From the NCBI RefSeq assembly GCF_002902905.1, contig NZ_CP026124.1, positions 4,650,001 to 4,714,000 of the forward strand: a DNA stretch of 64,000 bases, given 5' to 3'. Within the stretch, counting starts at the first letter, position 1. Each line of letters opens with the position of its first letter. The notes beneath the pieces are model-generated. The model ran no database searches. It was given only the letters and a program-made list of their open reading frames with translations, and was not told where the DNA came from. The DNA is from Achromobacter sp. AONIH1. Lineage in GTDB: Bacteria; Pseudomonadota; Gammaproteobacteria; Burkholderiales; Burkholderiaceae_B. The position numbers and the translations under genes are program-made. Positions 19,795 to 27,671 of this stretch are shown piece by piece.

Positions 19795-20781
19795 TTGACC
19801 GCGCTTACCCAAGCCAAGGCCGCCCTGGCCGCCGCCCTCGCGGGCCTCTGCCTCAGCTCGGCCGCCGTGGCCGCCGACGCCTACCCCAGCAAACCCATTC
19901 GCCTGATCGTGCCCTTCGCCGCCGGCGGCACCACCGACATCGTCGCTCGTATCGTGTCCGAGGGGCTGACCCGCGAGCTGGGCCAGGCCGTCGTGGTCGA
20001 GAACCGGGGCGGCGGCGGCGGCTCCATCGGCGCCGACGCCCTGGTGCGCTCGACGCCCGACGGCTACACCCTGGGCGTGGCCACCGTCAGCACCATGGCC
20101 ACCAACCCGGCCACCAATCCGCAGAACCCCTACAACCCGATCAAGGACTTCACCCCCATCACCAATCTGGTCAACGTACCCAACGTCCTGACCGTGAACC
20201 CCTCGGTGCCGGCCAAGACCCTGGCCGAATTCATCACGCTGCTCAAGAACAACCCGGGCAAGTACAGCTACGCCTCGTCCGGCACCGGCGGCATCAGCCA
20301 CCTGGACGGCGAGCTGTTCAAGTCGCTGACCAATACCGACATGGTGCACGTGCCATACCGTGGCTCGGGCCCGGCGCTGAACGACGTGATCGCCGGCCAG
20401 GTCAACGCGCAATTCGACAACCTGCCCTCTTCCATGCCCCATATCCAGGCCGGCAAGCTGCGCGCCCTGGCGATCGAGGCGCCCAAGCGCCTGCCCTCGC
20501 TGCCGGACGTGCCGAACTTCGGGGAAGCCGGCCTGCCGCAGATGGACAACATGGCCTGGTATGGCCTGGTCGCGCCGGCGGGCACCCCGCAGGCCGTGGT
20601 CGATCGCATCCACGCCGCCGCCGTCAAGGTGCTGAAGGATCCGAAGATCGCCCAGCGCCTGGCCGATGGCGGCTCGCTGGTGGACGGCAGTACGCCGGCC
20701 GAATACGCCGCCCTGATCAAGCGCGAACTGGAACTGCGCCAGCGCATCGCCAAGGACCGCGACATCAAGCTGTCGAACTGA
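19795..20781 (+). CDS. Bug-family (TctC-like) periplasmic solute-binding protein
   Basis: A 328-residue periplasmic binding protein of the Bug family, greatly expanded in Bordetella and Achromobacter relatives. The signal peptide ends at AAVA-AD near residue 28, followed by the diagnostic YPSKPIRLIVPFAAGGTTDIVAR segment, VVVENRGGGGGSIGA, and FTPITNLVNVPNVL. The start is a TTG at 19795 with GGAG 7 bases upstream; no ATG fits. There is no TctA/TctB membrane gene adjacent, so this is one of the orphan Bug proteins whose ligand (often a carboxylate) is unknown. Confidence 0.93.
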   Translation: MTALTQAKAALAAALAGLCLSSAAVAADAYPSKPIRLIVPFAAGGTTDIVARIVSEGLTRELGQAVVVENRGGGGGSIGADALVRSTPDGYTLGVATVSTMATNPATNPQNPYNPIKDFTPITNLVNVPNVLTVNPSVPAKTLAEFITLLKNNPGKYSYASSGTGGISHLDGELFKSLTNTDMVHVPYRGSGPALNDVIAGQVNAQFDNLPSSMPHIQAGKLRALAIEAPKRLPSLPDVPNFGEAGLPQMDNMAWYGLVAPAGTPQAVVDRIHAAAVKVLKDPKIAQRLADGGSLVDGSTPAEYAALIKRELELRQRIAKDRDIKLSN

Positions 20782-20860
20782 ACGCCCCTGCCGGCCGCGC
20801 CGCCTCGTCCGATCCCCCGGGCGCGGCGGCGCCGGACCGTTGCGCCCGGACCGCAGCCCC

Positions 20861-20888
20861 TTGACTGCAATCGCCCCGGTGGTAGCAT
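20861..20888 (+). promoter_or_regulatory. Good sigma-70 promoter upstream of the repeat-protein gene
   Basis: TTGACT at 20861-20866 and TAGCAT at 20883-20888, separated by exactly 17 bp. Predicted transcription starts near 20895, some 320 bases before the gene at 21219 and almost on top of a GTG that opens a 40-codon frame. Confidence 0.65.
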
Positions 20889-20896
20889 CTGCCCCC

Positions 20897-21019
20897 GTGC
20901 GATCCGATCTTTCCTCCCCTCCTGACGCCGCCAGCGCCCTTTGCGCCCTGCGCTCGACCCTGTTGAGCTCGCAGGAAGTCGCCGCGCGTTCCGCTTACGC
21001 GCGCTCCAAGCCCGGCTAA
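20897..21019 (+). CDS. Candidate 40-residue leader ORF, possibly leaderless
   Basis: A GTG eight bases after the -10 box opens a 40-codon frame ending in TAA at 21017-21019 (VRSDLSSPPD ... ARSKPG). There is no ribosome site upstream because transcription would start at or just before the GTG, so if real the message is leaderless. I do not recognise the peptide. It might be a leader that controls the downstream repeat-protein gene, or simply an open frame by chance in GC-rich DNA. Confidence 0.25.
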   Translation: MRSDLSSPPDAASALCALRSTLLSSQEVAARSAYARSKPG

Positions 21020-21218
21020 TCCGCCGGCGCCCCTTCCCGTTTTCCGCCCTTTTCCGGCCTGCCGCCGGCTGCTTGCGCACATCCGCGCCCGCCGCCGGCC
21101 TCGGCCCGGGACCGCCCGCCCACATCCAGGCCGGCGGTCTCTGCCGCTCGGCCCGCTTCCGTCCGCCCTGAACCGGACGGCGGCCGGCCGGGCGCACACG
21201 ACCTTTGCGCCTATCGTC

Positions 21219-22097
21219 ATGCAACTCACCAAGAATTTCGTCAAAGCCAAGAATCCCTGCGCGGGCGGCTACAAATGGTTCCTGCGGGATCACAACGGAC
21301 AGGGCGACTATCAGGCCGTGCTCGACGCCCTGGTCGCCGACGGCCGCGTCGGCGATGCCTGCTGGCTGCTGGACCAGTTCGGCCCGACCGACGCGGTGCT
21401 GCGGCTGGACGAGATCGACGCCAGCGCGGTGGTGTTCGCCGGCACGATCGAGGTGCGCATGGGCATCAATGTGGATTCCGTGGTGCGCGCCGGACGCGGC
21501 ATCATCGCGGGCGGCGGCATCCGCGCCGGCGAATCGGTGATCGCCGGCGAGAACATCCAGTCGGGCGCCCAGATCGCCAGCGCCGGCCTGCTGCGCGCGG
21601 GCGGCGACATCAGCGCCGAATGGGGCATCGAGACGGCCGACACACTGGACTGCGCCGGCAACGCGCGCGCCAAATGGGATGTGCGCGCGGGCGGCAAGAT
21701 AACCGTGGGGGGCCATCTGCACGCGGGCCAGGACGTGGCCTGCGACGACGCCATCGCCTGCGGCCAGGGCCTCAAGGCGGGCGGCTCGGTCATCGCCGCC
21801 AAGGCGCTCAGCGCCGGCTGCGGCATCCAGGCCGGCGCGTCCGTCGATTGCGGCGAGCACCTGGCCGCCGGTTGGGGCATGATCGCCGGCGAGGACATCC
21901 GCGCCGAGGGCGCCATCCGCGCGGGCGAAGGCATCCAGGCGCAAGGCGCCATCACGGCCGGCCCCGGCCACGGCATCTATGCCGGCCTGAACGTGCGCCT
22001 GGACGCCTGGCCGGTCTGCGCCAGGGTCATCGCGAGCGAGCGTCCCAGCCAGCTGGTCAGCGGGCATTGGGAAGCGCGGGAACTGGAACTGGCCTGA
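21219..22097 (+). CDS. Unrecognised protein with N-terminal domain and glycine-rich solenoid repeats
   Basis: A 292-residue protein of unknown function, probably cytoplasmic, since it has no signal peptide or membrane segment. Residues 1-65 form a compact domain (KNPCAGGYKWFLRDHNGQGDY, GDACWLLDQFGPTDAVLR). From about residue 70 to 265 the chain is built of roughly six-residue units with alternating small and hydrophobic positions, for example GIIAGGGIRAGESVIAGENI and GIQAGASVDCGEHLAAGW. This pattern suggests a left-handed or bactofilin-like beta-helix. Seven or more Cys lie in the solenoid and N-terminal domain. It is preceded by a strong promoter and is monocistronic. Bactofilin-like polymer formation is only a hypothesis. 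Confidence 0.7.
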   Translation: MQLTKNFVKAKNPCAGGYKWFLRDHNGQGDYQAVLDALVADGRVGDACWLLDQFGPTDAVLRLDEIDASAVVFAGTIEVRMGINVDSVVRAGRGIIAGGGIRAGESVIAGENIQSGAQIASAGLLRAGGDISAEWGIETADTLDCAGNARAKWDVRAGGKITVGGHLHAGQDVACDDAIACGQGLKAGGSVIAAKALSAGCGIQAGASVDCGEHLAAGWGMIAGEDIRAEGAIRAGEGIQAQGAITAGPGHGIYAGLNVRLDAWPVCARVIASERPSQLVSGHWEARELELA

Positions 22098-22132
22098 CCG
22101 GGCCGGGCGCCCGCGCGACGGCAAGGCAGCAC

Positions 22133-22163
22133 GGGCGCCAGCCGCCGCGCAAGGCTGGCGCCC
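22133..22163. terminator. Hairpin between convergent genes
   Basis: A perfect 11-bp inverted repeat GGGCGCCAGCC / GGCTGGCGCCC with a 9-base loop, in the gap between the repeat-protein gene and the convergent EamA gene. It lacks a T-run on both sides, but position and stability suggest a bidirectional transcription end or RNA-protecting stem. Confidence 0.55.
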
Positions 22164-22169
22164 TCCCCG

Positions 22170-23027
22170 CTATCGCGCCGGCCTGAGCACCAGCATCAGC
22201 CCCAGCAGGATCGCCGCCATCCCGACCAGGCTCAAGACCGGCAGCCGATTGCCCAGGATCAGGAAATCCAGCAGCGCCGTGCCGACCGGCACCAGATAGA
22301 ACAGGCTGGTCACGTTGACCAGGTTGCCCGCCTGGATCATGCGGTAGAACAGCAGCGTCGCGCCCACCGAGATCACCAGGCCCATCCACAGCCAGGGCAG
22401 CACGAAGCCGATGCTCCAGTCCGCCCACAAGGGCTGGAACGGCGCGAACAGCAGGCACAGGACTAGGCTGACCGCGTATTGCAGCGGCATCACGTCCATG
22501 GGCGGCTGGCTGGCGCGCTTCTGCAGGATGGCCCCCGCCGTCATGCTCAGCAGCGCGGCCAGGGCGAAGCCGATGCCCGCCGCCGAATAGCGCGCCAAGG
22601 CGATGCTCTGGAACACCACCATGATGAGCCCGGCCAGGGCCAGCAGCAGGCCCGACACACGGCCCGCGTCGAAGCGCCGCTCCATCAGCGCCAGCGTCAG
22701 GATGGGCTGCGCGCCCAGCAGGGTCGCCAGCACCCCTGGCGTGACGCCGTGGTCCAGCGCCAGCAGATAGCAAATGGAATAGCAGCCGATGAGCAGGAAG
22801 CCCGTCAGCGCCACGCTGACGCGCGTGCCCGGCGCCGGCAGCCAGCGGCGGCGACCGGCGCAGATCGCCAGTAGCACCGCCAGCGCCAGCACGAAGCGCA
22901 GCAGCAGGAAGCCAAAGGCGGAGGCATGCGCCAGCCCCCATTTGGCGAAGATCGCGCCGCCGCTCCACAGCAGCACGAACAAGGAAGTGGAGCCATGGGC
23001 GGCCCACGCATTCCGGTTGAAAGACAT
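22170..23027 (-). CDS. EamA/DMT-family transporter
   Basis: A 285-residue inner-membrane protein with ten hydrophobic segments in two EamA repeats of about 140 residues. Typical segments are FVLLWSGGAIFAKWGL in repeat 1 and LFYLVPVGTALLDFLILGNRLPVLSLVG in repeat 2. Family members export amino acids or other metabolites; the substrate is unknown here. A weak ribosome site (AGG) lies 11 bases before the ATG. An upstream valine-rich short ORF may be a leader peptide (reported separately). Confidence 0.92.
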   Translation of the reverse strand: MSFNRNAWAAHGSTSLFVLLWSGGAIFAKWGLAHASAFGFLLLRFVLALAVLLAICAGRRRWLPAPGTRVSVALTGFLLIGCYSICYLLALDHGVTPGVLATLLGAQPILTLALMERRFDAGRVSGLLLALAGLIMVVFQSIALARYSAAGIGFALAALLSMTAGAILQKRASQPPMDVMPLQYAVSLVLCLLFAPFQPLWADWSIGFVLPWLWMGLVISVGATLLFYRMIQAGNLVNVTSLFYLVPVGTALLDFLILGNRLPVLSLVGMAAILLGLMLVLRPAR

Positions 23028-23224
23028 GAGTTTCTACCTGTCGATGAGTGAACAGGCTCGAGCCCGGGCCATCCCGTCGCGGGAAAGCGGCGAGACGGAT
23101 GCGCGAACCGCCGGACGCGTTCAGGCGTCAAGGCAGGCGGTTGGCGGGCCAGGCAGGAGCGTGATTGGACGAAGCGCGGCGCGTACCGGATCGCCCGAAC
23201 GGATCGGAACGAGCGGGAAGCGCC

Positions 23225-23428
23225 TTAGCGGCGGACGACGGCCGACGGCGGGTACGGGCCCGCGACGACGGCAACGACCCCGACGACGGTCGGCGGGGCC
23301 GCGGGCGGCGGCGCCGCTGCGACAGGAGGAGAGACCACCGCGCCTCGCGTCATGGCCCGTGCCGGCGCGCGCGTGCCCGCTGCGCGGACGGCGCTGGCGG
23401 TGACGGCGATGGACAGGAAGTCGGACAT
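23225..23428 (-). CDS. Candidate valine-rich leader ORF upstream of EamA gene
   Basis: A 67-codon frame starting at ATG 23428, with a second in-frame ATG giving a 42-residue form. Its last 22 residues contain eight Val in clustered pairs (TVVGVVAVVAG ... SAVVRR, mostly GTC codons), recalling attenuator leader peptides of branched-chain amino-acid genes. It ends about 200 bases before the EamA start. Against it: no clear ribosome site, no T-rich attenuator hairpin seen, and the sequence is low-complexity GC-rich DNA. Confidence 0.25.
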   Translation of the reverse strand: MSDFLSIAVTASAVRAAGTRAPARAMTRGAVVSPPVAAAPPPAAPPTVVGVVAVVAGPYPPSAVVRR

Positions 23429-23532
23429 GAGCTTGGGGGTGAACGACCCGGAGATCAGGAAGGATCGCCTCTTGCTCGGACGCGGGCCGGACGTGGCGTC
23501 CGACCTGGATACCGCACAGGGTCAAGTACCGT

Positions 23533-23561
23533 AGTCTACGCGCGCGCAGCGGGCGCGTCCA
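23533..23561 (-). promoter_or_regulatory. Possible promoter for leader ORF and EamA gene
   Basis: On the minus strand TGGACG (-35) and TAGACT (-10), each matching consensus at four of six positions, are separated by 17 bp. It is the best promoter-like pair upstream of the leader ORF. Confidence 0.35.
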
Positions 23562-23623
23562 GCGGCGTCACGCGAATTGAGCGAGCCCGCCATTCGCGGC
23601 TCGGAACACCGCTCGAAGTCGTG

Positions 23624-23675
23624 CGTCCGCATCATTCGTCCGCATCATTCGTCCGCGTAATTCGTCCGCGTCATA
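23624..23675. repeat. Four 13-bp tandem repeats
   Basis: Four consecutive 13-bp units: CGTCCGCATCATT twice, then CGTCCGCGTAATT and CGTCCGCGTCATA. The array begins 8 bases after the stop codon of the YhaN-like gene (minus strand) and is non-coding. Confidence 0.9.
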
Positions 23676-23683
23676 CGCCCAGC

Positions 23684-26314
23684 CTACGCGTCGCCGATGC
23701 GCCGCTGCGCCACGCCCAGGTCGCGCCAGGCCTCGCCATGGCAGGTGAACATCAGGATCTGGTGGCGTGTCGCGGCATCGAACAGCGCCCGCTTCATGAA
23801 GTCGCGGCGGCCCTCGTCGGCGTGAACCAGTGCATCGTCCAGCACCAGCAGCGTCGGACGCCCCGCCTCCTGCAACAGGTCGGCGTAGGCAAAGCGCGCC
23901 AGGATGCCCAGCTGCTCGCGGGTGCCGAAACTCAGGCTGTCCAGCGCGTCCTCGCCGCCGGCGCGCTGCAAGGCGGCGGGCAGCAAGGCATCGTCCAGGC
24001 GCAGCGCCGCTTCGGGGAACAGCAGCCCAAGGTAATGACGCAGCCGGCGCGCCAGCGGCGCCTGCAGCCGCTGGGTGGCGGCCGCGCGCTTGTCGCTCAG
24101 CAGCCGCAACAGCAAGTCCAGCGCCTGCGCGCGCCGATCCAGCTCGTCGCGGCGACGTTGCAGCCGCTCGCAATCGGCCTCGGCCTCGGACAGCCGTTCG
24201 CCCAGGCCTTGCGCGCCGGCCTGGTCCAGCTTGCCCTGCAATTGCAGCATCTCGCCGTGCCGGCGCTGCTGCGCCTCGCGCTCCAGCGCGGCCGACTGTT
24301 CGAAGCGCAACGCGTCCTGCTCGATCAGCGCCGGGCGCTGGCCGTCCAGCGCCGCCTCGGCCTCGCCCAGCCGACGCGCCAGCAGATCATGATGGCTGCG
24401 CGTCTCGGCCAGCCGCCCTGCCCGCTCCTGCCGCTGCGCGACGCGCTCGGGCGACAGCAGCGCGGTCCGGCTGGCCGTGGCCTGCGATTGCAGCATCTGG
24501 GCGCGGGTTGCCTCCGCGTCCGCCGCGCGCCGGGCCTCGGCCCAGGCATTGCCCGCGTGTTCGGCGGCAGCCTCCGCCTCGCCCAGGGCCTGCCGCGCCG
24601 AGGCGAGGTCCAGGGCCTCGCCGGCGGCGGCCGGCGGCAAGGCATGCAGACGCGCTCGCAGCGCATCGCGCCGCGCCAGCGCCTCGTCGCGCTGGCCGCG
24701 CAGCATGTCGATGCCCTTGGGCGCGTGGATCTGCAACGCCCTGCGCATGCCTTCCAGATCGCCCTTGAGCGCGGCATGGCGGGCATGGCGCGCCTCGACC
24801 TCATCGACGCTGGCCGCGCCCAGGCGGGCCAGCAGCGCCGCCCCTTCGGCGTCCAGCGCGGCCAGTTCGCGTTGCAGCGCGGGCAGGTCCTTGCCGCCCG
24901 GCTCGATGCACAGCCGGCCCACGCCGGGCAGTTCCAGCTCCGCCGCCGCCGTCAACAGCAGTTGCCCGTCGACCTCCAGTTCGCGGCCGTCCAGCAGCGC
25001 CCGCGCGCCCGGCTCCAATCGGTACGACAGCCGCGTGGCCACGGCCTGCAGCTGGGCGCGCAGGCTGGCCCGCTGGCTTTCGATCCCGCGCAGTCCCTGC
25101 AGATCGGCGTCCGGCACTTCGATGCCAACCACCTCGGCCTTGAGCGCCGATCCCTGGGCAATCAGTTCATCCGCCGCTTTCAGCGCGCCATCCAGGCGCT
25201 CCGTGTCGGCGTCCAGCTGGCGCAATTGCTGTTCCAGGTCGCGCCGATCGGCCTGCGCCTGCGCCGCCGTCAAGGCCAGCCGCGCCGCGTCGGCGGCGGC
25301 GCGTTGCGCGTCGCGCTGTTGCAGCGCGCGCGCCAGCGGCGCCTCGGACTGGCGCAGGCGCTCGGCGGCCGCCTGCGCCTGCTGTTCCAGCGTCCGCAGT
25401 TCGGCTTCATCCTGCTGGTCGCGCCCGACCTGATCCTGCAACAGGCCCAGGTTGCTGGCGGCCTGCGCCAGCTCGCGGCGCAAGCCTTCCAGCGTCTCGC
25501 GCTCGCGCGCCAGGGCCGCCAGGCGCGTGCGCGCCTCGGCGGCCCGCGCTTCCAGCGCCTTCCAGGGCTCGGCTTGCTGCGCCTGCCCATGTTCCTGGCG
25601 CAAGGCGGCCAGCCGGTCGACGTCCGCGTCCAACTGCGCCTTGGCGCGCAAAGCGTCATCGCGCGCCGACCGCGCGCGCGCCAACGCCTCATCGGCATCC
25701 TTGAACACGCCCTTGGGCTTGCCGTTGCGCGCGTCCAGCAGCGCGCCGCGCTCGGCGGACACGCGCTCGAACAGCCTGTCGCCATCGCCGGCCGCCAGTT
25801 CGCCGGACAGGCGCGTCAGCGCTTCTCGCAGATGGCCCTGGGCGTGGCCAGCCGGCGCGCTGAGCGACTGGCCCTCGCCCTGCTGGATCCACAGCAGCCC
25901 GGGGATGCCCGCCTGCTCGGGCTTGCTCTGTCCACGTCCGGGCAAGTCGAAGCCCAACAGCGCCGCCAGCGCATTCTCGGCCGCCTCGCCGTCCAGGCGT
26001 TCGGCGCCGCCATCGATCAGCAGCTCGCAGCGCGCCTTAGTCAGGAACTGCTTTTTCAGCACGTAGTCACGCCCCGCGTGGCTGAACGCCAGCTCCACGC
26101 TGGGCCGCGCGCCGGATTCGCCGCGCGGCGCCAGATCGGCGACCGTCTTGGTGCTGTAGCGCTCGAGAAAGGCGGCGCGGATGGCCGCCGCCACGGTGCT
26201 CTTGCCGGCCTCGTTGGGGCCGACAAACAGGTTCAGCCCGGGCTGCAGGCCGTCCAGCGCCAGGGGCTGGCGGAACTTGCGGAATTCTTCCAGGACGATG
26301 CGCGACAGCTTCAT
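23684..26314 (-). CDS. YhaN/SbcC-like AAA ATPase with long coiled coil
   Basis: An 876-residue SMC/Rad50-type ATPase. The N-terminus has LEEFRKFRQPL and Walker A GPNEAGKST near residues 32-40; the middle (about 150-770) is dominated by Ala/Arg/Glu/Gln-rich heptads typical of a coiled coil; the C-terminus has the signature LSFGTREQLGILARFAYADLL, Walker B LLVLDDALVHAD, and a late His in LMFTCHGEAW. Its ATG overlaps the stop of the nuclease gene (ATGA). The AFLERYSTK and IPGLLWIQQGEGQS segments resemble YhaN more than E. coli SbcC. It probably works with the partner nuclease in DNA end or hairpin processing. Confidence 0.9.
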   Translation of the reverse strand: MKLSRIVLEEFRKFRQPLALDGLQPGLNLFVGPNEAGKSTVAAAIRAAFLERYSTKTVADLAPRGESGARPSVELAFSHAGRDYVLKKQFLTKARCELLIDGGAERLDGEAAENALAALLGFDLPGRGQSKPEQAGIPGLLWIQQGEGQSLSAPAGHAQGHLREALTRLSGELAAGDGDRLFERVSAERGALLDARNGKPKGVFKDADEALARARSARDDALRAKAQLDADVDRLAALRQEHGQAQQAEPWKALEARAAEARTRLAALARERETLEGLRRELAQAASNLGLLQDQVGRDQQDEAELRTLEQQAQAAAERLRQSEAPLARALQQRDAQRAAADAARLALTAAQAQADRRDLEQQLRQLDADTERLDGALKAADELIAQGSALKAEVVGIEVPDADLQGLRGIESQRASLRAQLQAVATRLSYRLEPGARALLDGRELEVDGQLLLTAAAELELPGVGRLCIEPGGKDLPALQRELAALDAEGAALLARLGAASVDEVEARHARHAALKGDLEGMRRALQIHAPKGIDMLRGQRDEALARRDALRARLHALPPAAAGEALDLASARQALGEAEAAAEHAGNAWAEARRAADAEATRAQMLQSQATASRTALLSPERVAQRQERAGRLAETRSHHDLLARRLGEAEAALDGQRPALIEQDALRFEQSAALEREAQQRRHGEMLQLQGKLDQAGAQGLGERLSEAEADCERLQRRRDELDRRAQALDLLLRLLSDKRAAATQRLQAPLARRLRHYLGLLFPEAALRLDDALLPAALQRAGGEDALDSLSFGTREQLGILARFAYADLLQEAGRPTLLVLDDALVHADEGRRDFMKRALFDAATRHQILMFTCHGEAWRDLGVAQRRIGDA

Positions 26315-27447
26315 TGCGCGCCTCCTTCGGCCGCTGCCTCGCGCTGCATCCGCAGCAGCAGCCGCAGCGCCTCGGAGGCAACGGCGGCTTGCGCCTCGTC
26401 GCCCGGCGCGGCCTGCATCGCCTGCAACTGCGCCGCGACCTCGGCCACGTAGCCGCTGGCGCCCAGCTGCGCGAAATCGGCCTCGTCCGGCTCCAGCAGC
26501 AGGCCCGAGAAATCACAGAGCAGCGCGCGCGCCTGCGCGGCCGCCTCGCCCGCAGCGCGTTGCAGCAGCTCCCAGCCGGGCATGCCGACATGGCCGGCCA
26601 GCTCCAGCTTCAGCACGTCCTCGCCGCGCAGCGCGGCCAGACGGTCGGCCAGCGCCTGGGCATCGGTCGGCAGGCTCAGCGTCTCGCGCCAGGCGGACCA
26701 GCGGTAGCGGCCCAGGGCCACGCGCTCGACCTCCGGCGCCGCGCCCGGGCCAGCGATGCGCACGTCCAGCACATAGCCCGGCTCATTGCCCCGGAAGCGA
26801 TCCTGCTCGGGCGTGCCCGCATACCAGCAACGCTCGTCCACCCGCAGGCAGCCGTGCCAGTCGCCCAGCGCCAGATAGTCCAGCCGCGCGCGCGCAGCGC
26901 GGTCCGCCGCGATAGGGTTGGTGGCGTCGATGGTGTCCGGCAAGCGGCCCGTGACGCTGCCGTGCGCCAGTCCGACGCGCACGCGGCCGGCCTCGCTTTC
27001 CATCAGGTCGAACGCCTGGGTCACGTCATCGTAGGTGTGGCGCTGGGTGAGCGGAGCGGCCAGCACCGCCAGGTTGGCGCCGGGCAGGTCCACCACGCCG
27101 GCGCGCAGCGGCACATGCACATTGGCGGGCACGCAGCCCAGCTGGATGGCGCGGGTCCAGACGCTGTCGGCCAGCGCGGCGTCGTGGTTGCCGGCGATCA
27201 TCACCCAGGGGCCGGCGTAGGCGCCCAGCGCGCCGAACAGGCGACGGATGCCACGGTCGGAGATGCCTTGCGTGTCGAACACGTCACCGGCCACCAGCAC
27301 CGCGTCCACGCCGCGCTGGGCCGCCAGTTCGGCGATCCGGGCCACGGCGTCGTAGCGGGCCTCGGCCAGCATGGCGGCGTCATCGGAATCGAATTGGCCG
27401 TACTGGCGGCCGATCTGCCAGTCGGCGGTATGCAGGATATGCGTCAT
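26311..27447 (-). CDS. YhaO/SbcD-like metallophosphoesterase (DNA nuclease subunit)
   Basis: A 378-residue Mre11/SbcD-family nuclease. All phosphoesterase motifs are present: ILHTADWQIG, VLVAGDVFDTQGI, VMIAGNHDA, VGLAHGSVTG, and LDYLALGDWHG. Together with the overlapping ATPase gene it forms a two-gene operon like B. subtilis yhaO-yhaN or sbcDC; such complexes cut protein-blocked or hairpin DNA ends. The C-terminal third lacks recognisable motifs and probably binds the ATPase. The ATG is well placed at the family N-terminus. Confidence 0.92.
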   Translation of the reverse strand: MTHILHTADWQIGRQYGQFDSDDAAMLAEARYDAVARIAELAAQRGVDAVLVAGDVFDTQGISDRGIRRLFGALGAYAGPWVMIAGNHDAALADSVWTRAIQLGCVPANVHVPLRAGVVDLPGANLAVLAAPLTQRHTYDDVTQAFDLMESEAGRVRVGLAHGSVTGRLPDTIDATNPIAADRAARARLDYLALGDWHGCLRVDERCWYAGTPEQDRFRGNEPGYVLDVRIAGPGAAPEVERVALGRYRWSAWRETLSLPTDAQALADRLAALRGEDVLKLELAGHVGMPGWELLQRAAGEAAAQARALLCDFSGLLLEPDEADFAQLGASGYVAEVAAQLQAMQAAPGDEAQAAVASEALRLLLRMQREAAAEGGAQ

Positions 27448-27628
27448 GCGGCGATTGTGTCACAAGCACGCGGGCGCGGACGGCCCTCGACAGGGACCCT
27501 GCCGTCACCCACAGCAGCCGCGCATCGCCCCGCCTGGTTGACCGCCATGCCAGCCGGCAAGGCGTCATTGGCGACGCTGGATAAACGACGGCCCGGCCGG
27601 TATCGTGCGCCGGGCGGGCCGTATAAAG

Positions 27629-27649
27629 GCGCCGGCTTCTGGCCGGCGC
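27629..27649 (-). terminator. Terminator of dadA
   Basis: An 8-bp inverted repeat GCGCCGGC / GCCGGCGC with a 5-base loop. On the minus strand it follows the dadA stop by about 20 bases and is followed by CTTTATAC. Confidence 0.7.
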
Positions 27650-27671
27650 TGGAGACAAACGTCAGTCGGGC

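Larger units (their letters stand above)
20782..21218. other. Intergenic region before the repeat-protein gene
   Basis: About 440 bp with no established gene. It holds the promoter and candidate short ORF noted separately; the remainder (21020-21218) is GC-rich with several short inverted repeats and no clear terminator. Confidence 0.5.
23028..23683. other. 656-bp region without an established gene
   Basis: The region separates the EamA gene from the YhaN-like gene, both on the minus strand. It contains a possible promoter and short valine-rich ORF (minus strand), low-complexity GACGACGG-type sequence around 23230-23310, and four 13-bp tandem repeats next to the yhaN stop. Other open frames here look like chance frames in GC-rich DNA. 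Confidence 0.5.

Noticed and set aside
20268..22124. Long minus-strand frame opposite the Bug and repeat-protein genes
   Set aside because: It crosses the boundary between two unrelated genes and an intergenic promoter, and its repetitive Ala/Gly/Arg composition mirrors the opposite strand.
23624..23675. Tandem 13-bp units considered as a CRISPR array
   Set aside because: Units are directly abutting with no spacers, are only 13 bp, and no cas gene is near.
23165..26452. Open frame of about 1095 codons opposite the YhaN-like gene
   Set aside because: Same explanation: composition is low-complexity Arg/Gln/Leu, and the real gene on the other strand has clear ATPase motifs.
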